This document shows, piece after piece, positions 63,361 through 64,000 of a stretch of DNA of 64,000 nucleotides. A program made the translations under genes and the position numbers. The notes under the pieces are model-generated. The model made no database searches, was not told the DNA's origin, and saw only the letters and a program-made list of their open reading frames with translations. The stretch's first letter is position 1; the number at the start of each line of letters is the position of its first letter. Source of the DNA: Euwallacea fornicatus (Eukaryota; Arthropoda; Insecta; Coleoptera; Curculionidae); assembly GCF_040115645.1 (NCBI RefSeq), contig NW_027096014.1, positions 806,001 to 870,000 on the forward strand. Direction: 5' to 3'.

Positions 63361-64000
63361 AAGTGTCAAATTAATCAGCTCGACGAGATCTTTAAAATGA
63401 CACAACAATTCATGATTGCATCTTGTTGACTTTCCAAGAAAAATAGTACTTTATGTGCTCAAGCACACAACTTGTGTGACTTTTCAAAATTTGAAATTCG
63501 ATAACCTCGGCAAATGAGGACCAAATTTGTTAAACAGAGTGTCAAATTAATCAGCTCGATGAGATCTTTAACATGACACGACACATCATGATTACATCTT
63601 GTTGAACTTCCAAGAAAAATAGTACTTTATGTGCTCAAACACACATATTTTGTGACTTTTCAAACTTTGAAGCTCGATAACTTTGGCAAATGTGGACCAA
63701 ATTTGTTAACCAAAGTGTCAAATTAATCAGCTCGACGAGATCTTTAAAATGACACAACAATTCATGATTGCATCTTGTTGACTTTCCAAGAAAAATAGTA
63801 CTTTATGTGCTCAAGCACACAACTTGTGTGACTTTTCAAAATTTGAAGCTCGATAACTTCGGCAAATGAGGACCAAATTCCTTAAACTAAGTGTCAAATT
63901 AATCAGCTCGACGAGATCCTTTACATGACACAACACATCAGAATTGCATCTTGTTGAACTTCCCAGAAAAATAGTTCTTTATGTGCTCAAACACACAACT
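63361..64000 (+). repeat. Start of the next domain 3-type unit, cut by the window end (m361-m364)
   Basis: H (with AACCTCGG), I, J', then the first 112 bases of a CCTTTAC (N-type) monomer. The order and variants equal those at 53681-54320, so the large duplication continues beyond the window. Confidence 0.88.

Larger units (their letters stand above)
1..64000. repeat. 176-bp satellite DNA array, probably centromeric
   Basis: The window is entirely tandem 176-bp monomers in one orientation: 363 full copies and a partial last one. Conserved landmarks by monomer position are GTGTCAAATTAATCAG (3-18), CTCGACGAG (19-27), CTTGTTGA (62-69), GAAAAATAG (78-86), CAAACACACA (100-109), GTGACTTTT (116-124) and CGGCAAATG (148-156). 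Variation is by substitution only; the register at 63361 is exactly 360 x 176 from position 1. Monomer length near a nucleosome repeat, AT-richness, HOR organisation and lack of other sequence are typical of centromeric satellites. Centromere function itself is inferred. No telomere-type, rDNA, tRNA or transposon sequence was seen. Confidence 0.97.

Noticed and set aside
1..64000. CRISPR array
   Set aside because: The repeats are regular but contiguous, with no unique spacers between short repeats. The whole 176-bp period is repeated.
1..64000. Human or primate alpha satellite (171 bp)
   Set aside because: The period is 176 bp and the landmarks do not resemble alpha satellite apart from the partial CENP-B-box-like match.
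1..64000. Arabidopsis 178-bp or Brassica 176-bp centromere repeat
   Set aside because: Length is close but I see no similarity to the Arabidopsis repeat as I know it, and I cannot confirm the Brassica family. A database search with m2 would decide.
1..64000. Subtelomeric array
   Set aside because: No TTTAGGG, TTAGGG or TTAGG runs were seen. A subtelomeric location cannot be excluded from this window alone, but the HOR structure favours a centromere.
1..64000. 5S rDNA or tRNA gene clusters
   Set aside because: The period could suggest such an array, but no internal promoter boxes, cloverleaf or terminator T-run pattern is conserved in the monomer.
58785..64000. Second divergent block as a pure assembly duplicate
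   Set aside because: The copies differ by four substitutions and one monomer, which argues for a real duplication. Read-level confirmation is still needed, so this is only partly rejected.

Overview
The whole 64,000-base window is one uninterrupted head-to-tail satellite DNA array. The unit is 176 bp. With position 1 as the start of unit m1, units begin at 1 + 176(n-1). Every start I checked falls on this grid, including 177, 353, 1233, 4225, 17601, 35025, 54913, 63361 and 63889. The window therefore holds 363 complete monomers (m1-m363) plus the first 112 bases of m364. All monomers have the same orientation. I saw no indel, inversion, transposon, gene, RNA gene or unique sequence. Unit m2 has 60 G+C in 176 bases (34%) and four CpGs.

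This is eukaryotic, centromere-type DNA: a near-nucleosome-length, AT-rich monomer arranged in higher-order repeats (HORs), with very recent local copying. The 176-bp length resembles many plant centromeric satellites, but I do not recognise the sequence family and cannot name the organism. It is not human alpha satellite and not the Arabidopsis 178-bp repeat as I know them.

I sorted the monomers by eye into about 23 types (A-W) using diagnostic substitutions. Type names are local to this report. An asterisk or prime marks a sub-variant and a slash marks a hybrid. Layout: (1) 1-16192, an 11-mer HOR domain (A-B-C-D-E-F-G-H-I-M-N, 1,936 bp), with 13-mer and rearranged copies and three nearly identical canonical copies at 10385-16192. 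(2) 16193-32208, a 14-mer domain (A-B-O-P-F-G-Q-R-F-G-H-I-M-N, 2,464 bp) with 6-, 8-, 13- and 16-mer derivatives, itself organised in a 36-monomer super-repeat. (3) 32209-49632, where type A is gone and a P* type (CCTTTG) and an N* type (GCAAAAG) mark 12- to 17-mer units. (4) 49633-64000, two copies of a divergent 22-23-monomer block (49633-53680 and 59489-63360) separated by domain-3 units. These lie inside a roughly 9.86-kb duplication whose copies differ by only four substitutions I found plus the loss of one monomer.

There are no gene products to connect. If the array is a functional centromere, its role would be to position centromeric nucleosomes and to evolve by in-register unequal exchange. 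Two sequence features bear on this. One is a chain of four short dyads in the 3' half of the monomer. The other is a CENP-B-box-like 16-mer found mainly in one monomer type (H), about once per HOR. The recurrent 61-codon open frames on the minus strand are by-products of the satellite and are not annotated as genes.
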